Shown piece by piece: positions 24,259 through 36,798 of a stretch of 64,000 nt of DNA (positions within the stretch are counted from its first letter, which is position 1; each line of letters opens with the position of its first letter). Origin of the DNA: Apium graveolens (lineage: Eukaryota > Streptophyta > Magnoliopsida > Apiales > Apiaceae); assembly GCF_009905375.1 (NCBI RefSeq), contig NC_133656.1:233377111-233441110 (forward strand), in the 5' to 3' direction. The translations under genes were made by a program, and so were the position numbers. The notes under the pieces were generated by a model. The model was not told where the DNA came from. It searched no databases and saw nothing but the letters and a program-made list of their open reading frames with translations.

Positions 24259-26791
24259 CTTCTTGCTTAACTGTCATGGTTAGATCAAAACAAATGAATG
24301 AGCAAAAAAGCTCAACAAATAACTATATAAACAGTTCTACAAAGCAACATAAATATCCATATATGAGGCATTCTACTTTCATTCTCTAGGTGGCAGTTAT
24401 TGGCTAAATAAAGGTCATGAAGAAGGTTTCGGGCTTTCAGGATTCAAGGTTCAAGATTGGGAGAAAGCCGACATTCATCACAAATCATTATCAGGACTCT
24501 GAAAGAGTTTCTCAATTAAAAGAAGCGATTATTCAAGCTTCGAAATTCAACAACTAATTAAAGTGACAGGGTTCACAGGTTTCACATCTTTAACGTGGAT
24601 ACAAATCATTTCATTTAAAAGAAGCAAACTGATTTAAAGATTTTATTCATTTTCTCTCTTATAAAACATAAAGGAACTCTTGATTGGAATATCCATCTAT
24701 TAAATATAATACGAGTGATCAACTCGTACTGACCTCCATCTGGTCGTTATGGTACTTATGGCATTGTTTCAGCCTTATATTAGACTACCCCCGCTAGCCT
24801 CTTATGTGACTAGACTAGTCCAACTACTATCTTACGTCTCTATCAATTCCATGAGGAATTTGTTTGGAAAACCTTTGTGTTGGAAGTAGGAAAAGTTGAC
24901 TAAGTTCTTTTTATTATTACCAAGAATATGAAATCATTTGGACTCATTCAAGTCGAAAATCATTCTTAAGTTCAATTCAAGATTTCAAGGAAAGTGAACG
25001 AATCGAAGGTAAACAAGGATCAATACTAAAGATCTTGATTCAAGTGATAACCAGGGTGTACTAGTTCGGAATCAGAATAGTTCCAAGGATCAAAACATAA
25101 CAAAGTATACGGGTTTTCGAGGATTCCAGATTATTCGAAACATTACGTAAGGAGGTTCATAAAGGTTCTCTTAGGTTTACGAGATCAAAAGATAACAAGG
25201 TAATAAAGTAAGGTAATAAATGTCAAGATCAATAGGGTTATTATAAAGGATCAATAGGGATTGATAACAAGTTGCTACAAAGAACAATATCAGGGTTTTT
25301 CAGAAATCAATAACAGGTTTATCACAAGTATTATAAAGAATCACTACTTTATCATGGCATTGACAATATCCTCACTATAATCAAATCATAAGAGAAGGCA
25401 GAGTTACTTACCTCAAATAGCTTTCCTGCTTTACGGTATACGAGCCACTGCCACCTACGACCTCTTTCCCTTTACTAGCCTGAATGCCTCTGTTATCCGA
25501 ATCTACAATTCAACATAAAACCCTAATTAGACACTTGATCGATTCCCGACGTTTCTCAGAACGTCTAATATCTACCCCAATCGCAATAACATTTAGCTTA
25601 TACACTCGAGTATAATCAAATAACACGTAATATGATATACTCATATACTCTTTTAATATCATAACTATACTTATCATTTAACAAATAATTACTGACTCGC
25701 ATGATACAACACAAACGACACTTCTCCCTTTTTTTTATCAAAATTCAAACCAAACACAAGCATAACCAAGTAAATTCTTTAGATACCTAACATGCAACCT
25801 CTGATTAGGAACATTCATACATTTTACTTAAAAACTAACCCCAAGTTCGAACTACAACTAGCAAACCACTTTCATATTAATCAGTTCATCAAATAATCAA
25901 ACAAAACTTATTACAACTAGAAATTTCCATTCGGTTTCTTACATAAAATGACATGCAACAACCATTGATCACTTAGACTCCAAATTAGAGTTAACCATGA
26001 ATCAAATCAATCCCATCAAATGTATAAACCAATCTTTCTACTTAGAAATATGCAACTCTCAGATTTTCTTTAACAAAATGACATGCAACTAGTAAAATCC
26101 TTACATAACCTTTAAAAACCACAATTTATACTAGATTAACACTAAAGACCATTGATTAACAATAATTCGAATCCTTTACCCTAAAAACCGAACCAAACAT
26201 AGGTTTTTAACCAAAAATTTAATCATGCATTCACAAGATCTTGACATGAAATCTCACAATTTCAACATGCATACTTTAATTATAATCCTAGTCTTAGTTC
26301 CAATTCAAAAACTTATAAAACAACTTTATAAATCAAGCTTATCATACAACTCAAATCAATTTCATATAAAACCGAAAGTCATATTCGGATTTTCTAAAAA
26401 ATAGTGACATGCAACCATCAAAATGAATTTTTCAGAATATATAGAACTCAGACTAGCATCATCGGTCACCACCGGTTCACCGGAGTTCATCACATGTGGC
26501 AGCAAGGGTTCGGGGTTGCCAATAATCGACCCCCAACTCAAAAACCTCACCAATTTTACTAACTAAATCACAACCACTAACATGCAAGCATCAATCAAGC
26601 TTAAAATCAGAAAAAAAATCAAACTCAAACTTCAAGTTAATCAAGAACCCGAATGGGTTTCTTCCTCCCAACAACAAAACACACACATGCAATCATATTT
26701 ATACATATATAAGGTATAAGAAAGGTGTATCATAGACTTTTGTTTGATTTTCTTCCAAGAACCAAGAAGAATTAATAGAGAGAGATAAAGT

Positions 26792-26796
<5 letters not shown>

Positions 26797-26832
<36 letters not shown>
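26797..26832. repeat. (GA)18 microsatellite
   Basis: An uninterrupted GA dinucleotide run of 36 bp inside the LTR, with further purine-rich sequence to about 26890. On the transcribed minus strand it is a CT-rich leader just downstream of the TATA box. Confidence 0.95.
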
Positions 26833-26835
<3 letters not shown>

Positions 26836-26924
26836 GAAGAAGAAGAGAGAAAAAGGAAGAAAAGAAAAGAAAGAAGGAAAGAAAAAGTGAGTGGAGGCCG
26901 GGGGTGAAAAAAGGAAAGGAGAGG

Positions 26925-26932
26925 TATATATA
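26925..26932 (-). promoter_or_regulatory. LTR TATA box
   Basis: The minus strand reads CTATATATACC, followed within 50 bases by CT-rich leader sequence, as in plant LTR promoters. This is the likely transcription start region of the long-LTR gypsy element. Confidence 0.55.
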
Positions 26933-27717
26933 GACATGGTGCAGGGGCACCATGGTCTTTTTGCCTCCAACCAATTAACAATTCTATTTCCTTTTCCTCT
27001 TTTTATTCTCAAAACTCAACAAACTCCAATAATAAAATAGAATGTTTTTGTATAATCTGAAAATGGTACCAATATTATTTTTAAATCAAAGAATATGAAT
27101 TTAGCTCTCTTCCCATATTTTTAAATAAATTTTTGAGCGAACGGATTTTTATTATGGATTTTACAACTCAATCCCAAATAATAGAAATAAACTCCATAAA
27201 ATCATTTTAAAATATCAGGACGTCAAATAAATCCTCTTATCATTTTTAAAAAGTCCCTTGAACTATTTTAGAAATAATAAAGCAAATCTCGAACCTCGAT
27301 CACATTTGTATAATTTTATAAAAATATTTAAGGACCAGCAAATCCTTATAAATTCTTTTAAAAATATTTAAAATCCCACAAATCACGGATTAGCACACGT
27401 ACCATCAAATAATATACAATTACATAGGAACGACAAATATATTTCATATTCGCACTCCTAAACGCTTTTAGTCCCTTTTTAATACGGATTCCGTTCAACT
27501 TAACGGTCCGACGACATAGCTTAATCCCTTAGCTGACCCATTAAACTGGAACGAGTTACTTTACGTTCCCATTCCCAGTTACTATTATACAACAACAACA
27601 ACAACAACAATTAACCACAAAATCATTTAACCTTTTATTAATCCACATGAACCATAATTATAGCACAAAACTATACTTTATTCATTTAATTACATCGCGA
27701 AATTCCCAGTCGCTACA

Positions 27718-28398
27718 TTTTCGATTTATTTGGATTTTATTAAAAAAATTAGACATTTATTCAAGATTTTATCATAACATTTATAAATTTTATTCATGTA
27801 TTCTATTTTTTTGATAAAAAATTCAGATAAACAATAAAATTATTCAAAATTTAAGCCGAGTCTTTCAAAATATCCGAAAAAATTTCAGATTTTTTATTGT
27901 TCCCAAATCAGGATATTTACTGTATTTTTATAAAAAAATATGCAGTCATTTTAGGCCACGAGCTGACTCGGACCGAGATGGACTATTTCATATTGAATTT
28001 TTTTTTTATATATTTGAATTTTGTTCATGTCTAAGTTAATATATGGCAATCTATACTATCTATCCTATGCTATAATAACCGGGATAACGTATATTTTGCT
28101 TCAACAATTATCCTCATATTTTAGTTATTAAAAATAAAAGTAAATAGTATTATACACATGCTGAAGTACTAAATCTATCAGAGATAGTCTACTTATCCCT
28201 CTAAACTACAACCACAACTTATCCTACTACGCTACAGTCACAACTTTTCATAATCTATACTATACTATACTATAATAACTGGAATGTGGTATAATTTGGT
28301 ATGTCTTTTTCTGGTTGGTTTGGTTATCTCCATTTATGACCGTTAGATTTTTTTTAATCAAGTGATCAGGACCGTTAGATTCAAATACTAAAAGAATA
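27718..28398. other. AT-rich intergenic sequence
   Basis: No coding signal and no recognised repeat, except short words such as 'ctatactatactata' near 28255. Confidence 0.4.
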
Positions 28399-28577
28399 TA
28401 CACTACTCAAGCTCTCAGGTTCGAGACCTGCCAACAATAAATATTTATATGATTATTTATACAATACTAAACTCCCAGGTTCAAACCCCACCAACAACAA
28501 ATATTTATATCTTATTTATACACTACCCAAGATTCAGGTTCGAATCCGCCAACAACAAATATTTATATCATTATTTA
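28399..28577. repeat. Three tandem 60 bp repeats with tRNA B-box-like cores
   Basis: Units start near 28399, 28459 and 28518. Each holds a CAGGTTC core (28416, 28476, 28535) continuing as GGTTCGAGACC, GGTTCAAACCC or GGTTCGAATCC, then CCAACAA(C/T)AAATATTTATAT. The cores match the Pol III B box GGTTCGANNCC. Confidence 0.75.
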
Positions 28578-28646
28578 TAAATATACTATAAGGTAATGAT
28601 CTAATAAGAAATTTATTATAATTTTAAATAATATAAAAATTGTAAT

Positions 28647-29790
28647 ATCCGGGAATTTGCGACTTGTATTTATTTATATATATAAATGTGTATTAGAAAA
28701 TAAAAATATATATATACGAGTACATGATTAAGTGACCCGTATGTGTTGACACAATTAAATGAATAAAGTGAAGATGTGACCGATAAAGATATCAGATTTT
28801 TGTATATATAACGAAAATGGAAAAGTGAGAATATTTACTAATTAATATGGAAATTAAATGGAAGCATGAAGTTTCTATTGAAGAATGTGTGATTATGTGA
28901 GGTTTGACTCAGTTCTGTTCGAGAATTATTTATATTATTAATTGTTGAGTCGTATTATTTTATGTTTCTACTTTAAAAAGGGATTTTATTAAAAATTTGT
29001 TGTCATAAATATTGAAGTTATCTTTAAATTTATTTTCATGGCCTTATAATTTCAATAAATATTTATAGGAATTTATAAAATTTAGAAAATAATATTTTGT
29101 AATTTATTTCGGAGTTCGAGTTAGTAGTTTGTAAATATTAGAATTGTAATTAGTGATTGGGTTGCGAATTGTGGTTGATTTGGATTGTTGTTAAGCGTGT
29201 CGATATTATATCGACTGATAGTCCAATAAATAGTGGAAATGCTGTCCGATTTCTGAGAAATTAATTTCAGAAATACGGGAACGTATCGTATAATTATCGG
29301 GAATACCAATCGAATATATAATTATATATTTATAAATATTTTACAAAAACTACTTTCGTATCATGTTGAAATATTTTGCAAAAAGAGTCCGATGACCCTA
29401 TTTTCTATAGCGACGATTATACGTATTTTTGAAAATAATTACTGAATCGAATTTCAAAGTATGTGAGCCCTATTTATTTTGTATGTTGAGATAGTACGTA
29501 TAAATACGAGTCGGGATTTGATATCGTATGAGTAAAATAGTTTTAGACGTTCTAGGTTAATGACGATTGTCTATAAAGATACTAAAATAATGTCTTTATA
29601 CGTGTAGATTCGGAAAGTGAGAACGCTCGGTTTAGGAAAGGAAAGGCCCCACTAGGTGACGGGAAAGTAGGTTCTGTGGTCAAGAAAGGAAGCGAATAAG
29701 GCAAGTAACATTTTAACCCTTGCCTCCTATGTTGTGATTCTATGTTATGATTGAATACCTCCTGTCACCCTTTAATTAGCCTTATATCTT
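28647..29790 (+). repeat. Probable LTR remnant (gypsy)
   Basis: Starts TGTAATATCCGGGAATTTGCG, similar in style to the start of the long LTR above but in the opposite orientation. It contains GC-richer phrases (ggaaaggaaaggccccac near 29637) that recall gypsy LTRs. No primer site or second copy found. The extent is approximate. Confidence 0.45.
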
Positions 29791-30194
29791 AGTTATTATA
29801 TATTTATGTAAATATATCAATGTCATTACATAATTAAATAAATAAAATTTAAAAATTATTTAAATATTAATGAACCCGTCCATGGGATTTCAGTGATTTA
29901 AACCCATTTCAAATCGGAGGCCCACGGGGTCCAGCAATTATACCAACTACATAAAAAGACAAATAAAAATACAGTAAATTTACATTGGATCCCTATTTTT
30001 AAATTTCAAAATCATAAAAATAACAAAATTTGAAAACAAAAGCGGGGCGGACAGCTACAAACATAAACCCCCAAATTGGTACATTTTATATACGTACAAC
30101 AATATACACACATACACAGCTGTTCTCCTCCTCTTTGTCTCTTCATTTCTCTCTCACTTGTTCATCTCTCGCAAACGCTTCATTCACAGGCGAG

Positions 30195-31562
30195 TCTGCT
30201 TTACTTTTCATATCCTTGTTTAATTTCTTATTGATTGTTTTTTATTTTGTTTTAATTTAATTGATCAAATTAGCTTCGTCGATTGAATTTTGTTTATCGT
30301 TTCTCCGATTTTATATACTTTGATGTTAGTTAATGTATTAGATTCAAGGACACGAGAGAGAGAGAGAGAGAGAGAGAGCATGTTCTTTCAATGTTGTTGA
30401 AATAATTTAATTGTGAAATTTATGGATGATTTCTGCTTGTTAAATTCCAAATCTGTTTGATATACGAATAACTTCTGTGATTGTGATTTATTGTTTAATT
30501 TATGCTATGCGATTTGCGTAATCTATGTTTGATTAATGTATTGGCTGTGGATGCAAATTTTATTAAAGCATAGAGTACATCAGGCTCTGGAGTTCTCTGG
30601 AATGAGATAGTTATTTGTCTCATGTACTATTTTTAGTTTCGGATCCTCTTTGGAATGTATGTGAGAATATTTTTCCCAGTTTTTTAGATTATAATTAAAT
30701 GATGATAACTGTAACTAATGACAGTCGCGAGTTATGAAAATTAGTGTAAACAAATTGTACTTGAAGGTGATTATTTAGGAATTAGTTTTGCTATCTATAC
30801 TGTCTTGCTAATTTTGTACTATTTTTATAAAATTGAACACTAGTGTAGGTTGTGCTTGGTTTGTTGCACGAGTTCGTGACAAATTGATAGATCTAATACG
30901 AGTTGTTGATTTTTTGTCACTGAATTTTATTGTCGATTGTTGGATTCATTCTCATTTAAGGCTTTTTTTATGCTACTTGGTTTTTTAGCCTTTTGAATAT
31001 GGAACATGTTTGAAGTTTTCGCCAGAGCTATGCTAAGTCTTTTGAGCTGTGCAAGTTGCAGTGCCTAATTTATATAAAATGTTCATATAAAATTGTAGTC
31101 AGGTTGTTGTTTAATAAAGAAGAAATGTTTCTACTTCTTTGGTGCAGTACTTTTGCTTGATTTGATTCCCACCTAGTTCTTACAAAATACATGCCAGAAA
31201 CCATTATTCCGTAAGTTTGGGTCTCTCTTTGAATATGCCTCTGTGAAGCATGCTCTCTTTGACCCTACTCTGAATATTTGATTTGTACGGTACTTCTCGA
31301 AACTTCAATTGCACAAAACTATGTAGAAGTTTAGTGAAAGATGAGACTTATATTATATATCGTGGATTCCTGTGGTTTATGGTATGTTTCGTTGTTGCTG
31401 CTTGCTAGTATGCTTTTAAGTTCTGTGAGTGAAACAGTGTTTAGGGTTTAAACGTTTGTTTATTATATGTCATTGCAAGCTCCTTTAACAAAATTATCTG
31501 AAATTTACTATTTTGCACTGGTATATGGTCTTAATTAATTTTATATTTGATTATTGTTGCAG
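30195..31562 (+). other. 5' UTR intron of the NET-like gene
   Basis: A pyrimidine-rich leader (about 30115-30190, many CTC/TCT words) is followed by a long non-coding stretch. It ends at the acceptor ttgttgcag at 31562, five bases before the ATG. The donor near 30190-30195 is not certain; a GC-type donor is possible. Confidence 0.55.
30354..30378. repeat. (GA)n microsatellite in the NET-like 5' UTR intron
   Basis: Twelve and a half uninterrupted GA units, in the presumed first intron of the downstream gene. Confidence 0.95.
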
Positions 31563-31567
31563 GTGAA

Positions 31568-33694
31568 ATGGAGGGATTGACACCAAATTCATACTCTAGG
31601 AGGTTGGATAGTTACATCAGTGTTGAAAATTCCAAATGGCTTGCAGAAAATATTGAGGGTAAGCTGCGAAGTACCGTTGCATTGTTTATATGTTTTTTAC
31701 TTGATATTTGGTTACTATATCCCAGTAGTTAAGTTGTTACTGGCTGATTTATATTAACTGACTGGAGCTGATAAAGTGCCCTTCCATAAGTTTTCCGAAT
31801 TGTTTAATAAACATCAGAATGAAGATGAGTACTAATAATATCTTGAAGTTCTACTGAAATAAAAGGGTGAAATTAATTGACTGCAGGGGTTGATGAGATT
31901 CTCAGAGAAATTCGAAGGTTGACTGAAGATAAATATTCAGAAGTTAAAGAAGCTGAAGGTTGCTACCAACAAAAGCAAGAGGTGGTAGCCCATGCTGCAA
32001 GGATTTGCCACATGTATAAATTACTGGCAGAGCGCTATGATCAGTTGACTGAAGAAGTTCGCTTGCAAATCCCTTCTCTGCTTAATGTGAAACATTCTGC
32101 AATAAATGACAATGGTTCTGAACATGCGTCTCCGTTGCAGACCCCAAATCAGAAAATGACTGGCACCAAATTGAAAAAGGATGGTGACTTCAAAGTGTAT
32201 CCAAGTTCTGGTAGTGGAAGCCCTGATTCTTCTTTGAAAGAAGCTTCGGAATATTCAATGTCTTCAGACTCTGAATCTGAATCTTTTTATTCCACCATTA
32301 ATAAGGACATACTCTCACCTATGAGTGTCAAGAGCAAAATCCCTCACGGAAAATTTGCTGAACAAACTGAGCCTTGGGGAACTGAAGCGATAGTACAAAA
32401 GATCAAGGGAGAGAATGCAGATGGCACAGCTAAGGTAAGAGAATCTGAAGATTATGACATGTTATTTAGAAGACTTGCTGCATGTGAAGAGGAGCTGATA
32501 AATACTATGGAAAAGCTTCGTTTTTCAGAAAAAGAAAATGCCAGGTTGGAGGGTGAGCTTAAGAAGCAAGAAACGATAACAGTTTTGATAGATAACCTGA
32601 ATGTTCAGCTTCAAGAAGCACAACAGTCTATCCAAATGAGAGACGACGACCTTGAAATCGAAAAACAAAAAGTTTTGGAGCTACAATATCAGGTGGCAGA
32701 ATCACAAGTACAGATCGATGACTCGAAAAGTTATGTCGAGTTATTGATGCAAGAGTTGAAGATGTACCGAGAGAAACTTAAGGGCTCAGAGGACAAACTT
32801 TTAAAATTGAAAAGTGAGCATTTTAATGAGGTGTCTGAAGGTGCTCGTCAGTTTCAAAACCAAATTGAATCTGCTCATAAAGAGATAGCCTTGTTGGAGA
32901 CCAAGCTTGATTCCGAACAAAATCAGGTTGCAGAGTTGCAAGAGAAAATTATAGGGTATGTTGGTGACAGATCACAGCATGACAAAGAAATCAGCGCGCT
33001 GAAAGATAAATTTTCTGATGCTCAGAAAAACTTCTCCGGGGAGAAAGAACTACTCGAGAGTGATTTATCTGATCTGTCAGAAAAAAATTCTGGTCTGTTG
33101 GAAGAAAATACCAAGTTGAATGAAATACTTAAAGTATTCGAGGTGCAAATAAGGTCACTTCAAACTGAGATCTATTGCTGCCAGTCTGAAGCGATGGAGA
33201 TGCAAGCGTTCCACGGTGCTCAAGTGATCAACTTGCAAGTCGAAATTGAAAATATAAAGGCTGAAGTAAAAGCAAAAGGCGAGCAAGTGGAGGCTTTGAA
33301 TAAAAACCTTGATATGCTCACACTGAAGTATGATATGCTGATGGAGAACAAAGATGAGCTTGATGCTAAGGTTGAAAATCTAAATGCTGAATTGTCGTCT
33401 AAGAATGATGAAATCCGAGAAATGAACAGTCATCTATACCAGTTGCATCTGGAAAATGTAGAGATGATTGCTGAATCTGAAAGAGCAAGAAAACATGAAG
33501 ATGAACTAAATGAGAAAGTGGTGGAACTGCAGAATGAGGTGGACAGGCAGGTAGCTATGATTTCAGATCGAGCTGAGGAGAAGAGGGAAGCTATAAGGCA
33601 GCTATGCTTTTCTGTAGAGTATTACAGGAATGGATATCAAGAACTTCGTCAGGTATTCACGGGGCTCAAACATCGTACTGTTTTGGCTTCGTAA
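31568..33694 (+). CDS. NETWORKED/KIP1-like coiled-coil protein (NET4/CIP1-like)
   Basis: Two coding exons, 31568-31658 and 31887-33694, joined in phase 1, give 632 aa. The N-terminus (residues about 8-85) matches the NAB actin-binding domain only in part: SRRLDSYISVENSKWLAEN and MYKLLAERYDQLTE are kept, but the WWW of the family start is RRL. A Ser-rich linker (to about 190) and then a near-continuous coiled coil follow (about 195-600; heptad-rich, Glu/Lys/Gln-rich). The C-terminus reads EEKREAIRQLCFSVEYY, a signature of NET4 and COP1-interactive-protein-1-like proteins. NET proteins link actin to membranes such as the tonoplast and plasma membrane. The divergent NAB makes actin binding uncertain. 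The frame is intact. Confidence 0.85.
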
Positions 33695-34859
33695 ATTCCT
33701 CTAGTCCGCGTAGAATTTATAAGTTCTTGATGGATACAATTGCATTTAGGATTACCAGTATTTTGTTTTCGCATTTTAGCCCTATGTGAGTTTAATGCTC
33801 AGCTAAACTTGTGATGTTGCCTGTGAAGGCCTAAACTTTCTAGAATTTTGCATAATAATGTTTGGCATGTTGTGTAATTTGTGTTTCTTGGGCTGGCTAT
33901 CTTCTGGAAATCTAGTTGCTTAGATTTCAGCCGCGATGAGATGCACTACACTGCTACGTTGAAAACGAAGAGTTGAGAAAAGATAATTTTAAAATTTTTC
34001 TTCCTAGCTATATTCTCGAGTTTTTTAAGGAGAGAAGAGAAATGATCGGGAGAGAAAATTTCCTAGAATTTCTGTCAAAACTTCCCAAAAACTCGGGAGC
34101 TATGTGAATGATTTATTTTCTTATAATATTCCTCTTCTCTTCTTCTTCCTTTTCTTCTCTTCTCTCCCATAAAATCTAGGGAGCAATTTAGCTGTGTAGT
34201 GCAGTTGTAGTTACAGTCAATTAACCTTTTCGCCGCCATTAGAAAACCCGTATTATAATTTCAAAGTTTCGTTGATGACGAGGGAGATGGATTACGTATG
34301 ACTGACATCGTCATATCGTGAGGCGGGTAAGGTATTGACTATTTTGACTGTAAGGTGATGACTAGATATGATGTGCAAAAATACATTTTATAAATTATAC
34401 GTATTAAAAAAGATCAAATATTATTGTATGCGGTTAGTAAGCAAGTGGTAGTAGTTGGGCGGATGGGTTGCCCTGATATATATCCTATATTAATGCACTT
34501 TGCATTTATTTCGTTACTCTCTAATCTCTGTTGGGAGAGCTACTGATTTTAATATTTAAAAATTGTCAATTATCAATTTTTAAAACTTCCTTGTTCCCGA
34601 GTTTTTATCACGGAGTTAAAAAACTTTCATCCCAAAATAGGATAGAAGTTTTGAAAGTAAATTATGTAAAACTTATATTTATGATAACTTGTTTTTCGTT
34701 TTTTTAAAAAATTCGAGAACACAATAGATGATAAAAATGAAATTATTTTATTTATTTTAAATTTACTTTCAACCCATTTTCAGACTCCACAGCAAAGATT
34801 AATTTAGGAAAAGTAACTTAGACCATACTCTATAATCCCCAACTGACCCAAAAGGAATA
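33695..34859. other. Intergenic sequence after the NET-like gene
   Basis: 3' UTR and AT-rich spacer. Around 34030-34190, purine-rich 'ggagagaagagaaatg' and a later 'cttctcttctctccc' are partly complementary, so a decayed inverted-repeat element is possible. Nothing else recognised. Confidence 0.35.
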
Positions 34860-35181
34860 CTCCCCCGTCCCATTCATTTTTATACACTTTCCTTTTTTGG
34901 ATGTCCCATTCAATTCTATACATTTTAAACTTATCAAAAATAGTAAAAAATTTATAATATAAAAATCAACTACACCCACTACTTTCTCCCACTATACTCA
35001 CTTTATTCATTAAATATTGAATTGTCCCACCACTTTAACCAAATTTATATTTTTCTTTTATTAAATTACACTTTTTTTTTCTCTCTCATCCCACTATCTT
35101 AACAAAACTAACATTATTTTATTATGTTTATTGTCCTCGGTGCCCAAACCATTTGTATACAAATGGCTGGGACAGAGGGAG
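34860..35181. mobile_element. Stowaway (Tc1/Mariner) MITE
   Basis: 322 bp. The left end CTCCCCCGTCCCA and the complement of the right end CTCCCTCTGTCCCA are the standard Stowaway terminal repeats. TA duplications flank both ends (34858-34859 and 35182-35183). The interior is AT-rich and non-coding. Confidence 0.92.
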
Positions 35182-35183
35182 TA

Positions 35184-36600
35184 TATAGAAATGTGCTTAA
35201 TTTATTCGAAGTTCTGCTGCCACGTGGCATATAACAGGTGTTAGCTTGAACTACAAAGTCAACAAACTTTTGTGGGGGGTGGGGGGTGTCCGTGATGAGG
35301 AGTTTAATCGTAATCCCCACGCACTTTGACTTTCTGTACCCTTGGCGTGCTTCTACTCTACTACTACTATATATACTATTTGATTATTCGCCAATCAAAA
35401 TTATTCTGTTAAAATACTGATTTACGATTTATTGGATTAATTTTAAAAATCGGATAATTTATCGATGATTTATTAAAAATCGGTCAAATAATTTTGACTG
35501 ATTTTTGAGCTATTTATCAGTGATTTTTGAAAAATCGGCTAATTTTTATAACAGAGTATGTATGTGTGTAATGACGAGTAATTTTGATCCGTAATAAGAG
35601 TTCCCCGGGACCATTTACGTAACAAGATACTGTAAAACAGATACTGTAATTTTCATTTTCATAATTAAAAGTTTAAGACAAAGAATAGAATAGTGTTAGG
35701 TTTATCAAAAAATTTCTCCAATTTTTTTATCAAATAATGTAGCAAATACATTGTATGTTTTAATTTGTTGTCACATATTAGTACACGTGGTCTCATATTA
35801 TATTTAGAAAAATTATTATTTATTTTATAACATATCAGCATTTGAGAAAATTTTATGATAAAAATTTGGAAAAATTATACAGCAGAAACATTATTACCCC
35901 TTTTAATGTCACAATTTTTTTTATCGTCAAAAGATACTAAAAATATTACGCTTGGATAAGGTTTATCCATCTGAGAATGCTCAAACCAAATAAACATAAA
36001 TTCGTTAATTGAAATTTGATTTGTAATCAATAGTTTACAATCGTCTTACAAATGGTTCATGTTTTGTCAAGTATCTTCTACAGTTAATTGAGATGATGTA
36101 GTAATTGTTAGGGTGTCTACTTTATCTTCTATTTCATATATTAGGAGGACAAATTTTTTAATTCATATATAACAATTTTTTAATAAATATTTTAAGTTCA
36201 TTTGGTAATTTGCGTCTTTTATAAATTTCCGAACAATGTCATAAATTTAAATCCCATTAAAGTTATGTATAGCACAATATGTGACTAACATGGTTATCTA
36301 GAATAATGATATTTATCTCTTTTTCTTTTCTGAAAAATATAATTTATTTAAAAAGAATTCTCCCAACAGATAATAAAAACGTAACTATTAAGTCAGCTAC
36401 TCTTTCCAAAAATAAACAAAGTTGAATTAAAATGAGATAAAATCGTAAGGGATAAAGAGATAAATCGAGTTGAAGAAAAGACCGGGTTCCTCGTACATGC
36501 AAGTAATAGAAAGTCTTGCTGTCCAAATTTCCACAGCGTTGAATCGGTAAAACCCCTACTTAGTACTTATACACAACATACAGTGTCCACCACAACTAGT
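35184..36600. other. Intergenic sequence upstream of the EDR4-like gene
   Basis: AT-rich. Around 35440-35550, variants of 'tgatttttaaaaatcgg' repeat in both orientations, perhaps from a decayed inverted-repeat element. The EDR4 promoter should lie toward the right end. No coding signal recognised. Confidence 0.4.
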
Positions 36601-36798
36601 CCACGCGCGTAATTTATTTATCTCTCTCTTCATCACTTTGTTTGCTCTCTCTAAGCTCTCAATTAGAGTCGTTTTTCCAGTAAAATTACGGCTCTAATTA
36701 TTAAATTCATATATATTTATTATTTGTTCTGCTGGTGTAAAAAGATCTGTTGCTCACTTTTGCTTGGCTAAGTTTTTTCACTCTTTTCTCAGTTACAG

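Larger units (their letters stand above)
21758..27717 (-). mobile_element. Truncated Ty3/gypsy derivative with long LTR (Tekay/Del-like)
   Basis: Read on the minus strand: a 3.8 kb LTR starting TGTAGCGACTGGGAATTTCG at 27717 and ending GGCGTCACA near 23893, a primer site TTGGTATCAGAGC (23890-23878), an upstream ORF, and a gag whose frame runs straight into a short piece of RT, ending at 21758. No 3' LTR was found. Long LTRs plus this gag type suggest the Tekay/Del chromovirus lineage (inference). It is a deletion derivative without protease, most of RT, RNase H or integrase. Confidence 0.75.
23893..27717 (-). repeat. 5' LTR (3.8 kb) of the minus-strand gypsy element
   Basis: Runs from TGTAGCGACTGGG (27717) to GGCGTCACA (23893) on the minus strand, next to the primer site. 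It holds a TATA box on the minus strand (26932-26925), a CT-rich leader that is a (GA)n array on the plus strand, and a small basic ORF (24258-24064). The left part (about 24300-27700) shows no other coding signal. A second copy for dating is absent. Confidence 0.75.

Noticed and set aside
26641..27012. Several overlapping minus-strand frames rich in Ser and Leu
   Set aside because: They are translations of the (GA)n microsatellite and its surroundings inside the LTR, not proteins.
28399..28577. tRNA genes suggested by GGTTCGAATCC cores
   Set aside because: No A box, acceptor stem or anticodon arm can be formed around any of the three cores.
31877..31886. Possible start of the NET-like protein just before exon 2
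   Set aside because: There is no ATG there, and the bases before 31887 are the acceptor; exon 1 at 31568 supplies the start.
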